From an uncultured Lachnospiraceae bacterium (GTDB taxonomy: Bacteria > Bacillota > Clostridia > Lachnospirales > Lachnospiraceae): a DNA stretch of 64,000 nt. The translations under genes and the position numbers were made by a program. Where the stretch lies: NCBI GenBank assembly GCA_910584915.1, contig CAJUDM010000022.1, positions 1 to 64,000 on the forward strand, read 5' to 3'. Position 1 is the stretch's first letter, and the number at the start of each line of letters is the position of its first letter. Below are positions 62,510-64,000 of the stretch, piece by piece. The notes below the pieces were generated by a model. It had not been told where the DNA came from. It ran no database searches and was given only the letters and a program-made list of their open reading frames with translations.

Positions 62510-63481
62510 ATGCGTAAGATCATAAGTGGCAGCGTTACCGCCAAAGAGAACAATATGAAACTGGAAAGCTTTCTGAAAAACAGGCTCCATCTCACCAAAA
62601 ATGAGATCAGCCGCGCAAAATTCCTGGAGAACGGGATCTGTGTAAACGGAAAGCGAAGCAGGGTAAACACACTTTTAGAAACCGGGGATCTGGTGGAAAT
62701 ATTGCTGGAAGGCTCTGACAGCACTTCCCCAAACCTGACCGCCCTGAAGGAATCTCTCACCGTTCTCTATGAGGACGAGGATGTGATCGTGGTGGATAAA
62801 CCCGCCGGCATTTCGGTCCACCCGGCGTGCCGGAAAGAAACGGATACGCTGGCGAACCGGCTTGTCTTTTATCTGAGAAATAAGGGGGAAGATTCTGTGA
62901 TCAGGATCTTAGGCAGGCTGGATCAGGATACTTCGGGTGTGGTGCTGGCGGTAAAAAACCGGCCGGCAGCCACAAGATTAGAACGCCAGCGGGAAAACGG
63001 CTCTCTCTTCAAAAGCTATCTGGCGATCACAGAAAATGTGCCAGATCCTGCCGCCGGAACTATCAGCGCTCCCATCGGCAATGATCCCCAAAGCCGGAAG
63101 CGGATGTGTGTCACGCCCCACGGAAAAACCGCCCTCACTCATTACGAGACTCTGACCGCAAACGAGAAGTTCGCTCTTGTCCGCCTCTCCCTGGAAACCG
63201 GCAGGACCCATCAGATCCGGGTACATATGGCGCACGCAGGCTGTCCGCTCCTCGGCGATCCCCTTTACGGAAATGGGGCACGCAAAAGTTTTCCGCCAAA
63301 CAGCCTGCCCCCGCGCCACGACGATACGCCCGGTAAAAACATGGCGCTTCCTCTGATAAAGCGCACAGCCCTTCATGCGGAGAGCATACATTTTCTGCAG
63401 CCCTTTACCGGAGAGGAACTTCTGATCGAAGCTCCCTTCCCGGATGATATGCGGCTGTATTTATCAGGAATCAATCTTTAA
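62510..63481 (+). CDS. RluA family pseudouridine synthase
   Basis: The enzyme isomerises uridine in rRNA or tRNA. It has an N-terminal S4-like domain (MKLESFLKNRLHLTKNEISR) and a catalytic domain with VVDKPAGISVHP, the Asp motif GRLDQDTSGVVL and ETGRTHQIRVHMAHAGCPLL. ATG 62510 has GGAG 7 nt upstream. The target base cannot be told from the sequence. It is convergent with the next gene, with no gap. Confidence 0.93.
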   Translation: MRKIISGSVTAKENNMKLESFLKNRLHLTKNEISRAKFLENGICVNGKRSRVNTLLETGDLVEILLEGSDSTSPNLTALKESLTVLYEDEDVIVVDKPAGISVHPACRKETDTLANRLVFYLRNKGEDSVIRILGRLDQDTSGVVLAVKNRPAATRLERQRENGSLFKSYLAITENVPDPAAGTISAPIGNDPQSRKRMCVTPHGKTALTHYETLTANEKFALVRLSLETGRTHQIRVHMAHAGCPLLGDPLYGNGARKSFPPNSLPPRHDDTPGKNMALPLIKRTALHAESIHFLQPFTGEELLIEAPFPDDMRLYLSGINL

Positions 63482-63703
63482 TCAATCCTTTTCCGCCACA
63501 ATTTCCACCAGCTTTTTCATCAGCGGAATGTAGGTGAGAACAAAGACAAGAAACGCCAGGATTCCCGCCTCCTTTTTATCCTTTTTCGGTATCTGCATTC
63601 CCGCCAGAATCCCCAGAGAAAAGAGGCAGAATTTCAACATGGCAACCTCTTTCCAGGTACTCTTCTCTATATATCTGTCCGCATAATAAAACAATTTTTT
63701 CAT
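63482..63703 (-). CDS. Small two-helix membrane protein
   Basis: A 73-residue protein with a motif MKKLFYYADRYIEKSTWKEV and two membrane segments (LKFCLFSLGILAGMQI, AGILAFLVFVLTYIPLM). Homologues are common in Lachnospiraceae and are sometimes labelled a phosphate permease without good reason. The function is unknown. Confidence 0.75.
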   Translation of the reverse strand: MKKLFYYADRYIEKSTWKEVAMLKFCLFSLGILAGMQIPKKDKKEAGILAFLVFVLTYIPLMKKLVEIVAEKD

Positions 63704-63754
63704 TTGAATTCCTCCTGTACATTTATGAACTCCTGCCGTGTTTACCGCAACTAC

Positions 63755-64000
63755 TCAACTCTTTTGTTTTTTCACCACAACCGCCTCATAAGCCCGCAGC
63801 ACCATATCTTTTCCCGCTTTCGCATCCTTATAATTCCCGGCTAAAATCCTGCCCTTCAAAAACTCCTCCGGCACATCAAAAGAAACCTCCCTCGCCGTAA
63901 AATTGCAGACAACTAAAAGTTTCTCCTCCCCCAAAGTCCTTGTGTAAGCATAGATCTCCTTCGACTCGGGCAAAAGCAGGTCATACGTGCCATATATGAT
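63755..64000 (-). CDS. GH13 alpha-glucosidase, C-terminal part (runs off the window)
   Basis: The frame is open from the right edge: IIYGTYDLLLPESKEIYAYT, then GEEKLLVVCNFTAREVSF and ending VVVKKQKS. This is the C-terminal beta-domain of oligo-1,6-glucosidase/alpha-glucosidase (GH13). The catalytic domain is outside the window. Sugar uptake genes nearby fit a glycan-degrading life. Confidence 0.85.
   Translation of the reverse strand: MIYGTYDLLLPESKEIYAYTRTLGEEKLLVVCNFTAREVSFDVPEEFLKGRILAGNYKDAKAGKDMVLRAYEAVVVKKQKS

Noticed and set aside
1..64000. CRISPR arrays, tRNA or rRNA genes, complete insertion sequences
   Set aside because: No regularly spaced repeats, tRNA-like cloverleaf arms, rRNA sequence or transposase frames were seen.

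Overview
The window is a chromosomal segment of a spore-forming, meso-DAP-type member of the Firmicutes, most likely a Lachnospiraceae (Clostridium cluster XIVa) species. The case rests on a complete spoIIIA operon and spoIVB, the SCIFF peptide with its radical-SAM maturase, a MurE with the DNPR motif, and a conserved clostridial housekeeping gene order. Base composition is moderately GC-rich except in an AT-rich block at about 36.9-41.98 kb.

Layout. 1-2.7 kb (minus): the start of a Fic gene, a C39-like peptidase, a DUF2185/DUF4241 protein and a small membrane protein. 2.8-3.03 kb: a long imperfect palindrome where spo0A is often found. 3.05-17.4 kb (minus): spoIVB, recN, argR, nadK, tlyA, dxs, ispA, xseB, xseA, nusB, an Asp23-family gene, a transglutaminase lipoprotein and prfC. 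17.6-23.3 kb: spoIIIAA-AH. 23.5-36.8 kb: rsgA, PASTA kinase and PP2C phosphatase, rlmN, rsmB, a zinc peptidase, fmt, def, priA and murE.

36.9-42 kb is an AT-rich accessory island: a DUF1016 nuclease, a cupin, an AraC regulator, an HxlR regulator divergent from a radical-SAM gene, the tail of a second radical-SAM gene, and a convergent small-RNA/small-membrane-peptide pair that looks like a type I (Fst-like) toxin-antitoxin locus. 42-52.9 kb: superoxide dismutase, recJ, an N-terminally truncated antiporter, a tyrosine phosphatase, secDF, the SCIFF pair scfB/scfA, an O-acetylhomoserine sulfhydrylase and a HAD phosphatase. 53-61.4 kb: a sugar-sensing and transport module made of an exported sugar-binding sensor, histidine kinase, LuxR-type regulator, family-1 solute-binding lipoprotein, then a ChvE/GguAB-type ABC transporter. 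A palindrome lies just upstream of the transporter promoter, where an activator would bind. 61.6-64 kb: an XRE regulator, an RluA-family pseudouridine synthase, a small membrane protein and the end of a GH13 alpha-glucosidase.

Non-genic structure stands out. Two copies of a 166-bp element with about 30-bp terminal inverted repeats each contain an intact 44-codon frame. One copy supplies the rlmN stop codon; the other lies in the predicted leader of the sulfhydrylase gene. A second dispersed motif occurs at three places. The spoIIIA operon holds a 126-bp duplicated hairpin spacer. No rRNA, tRNA, CRISPR array or complete insertion sequence was seen.
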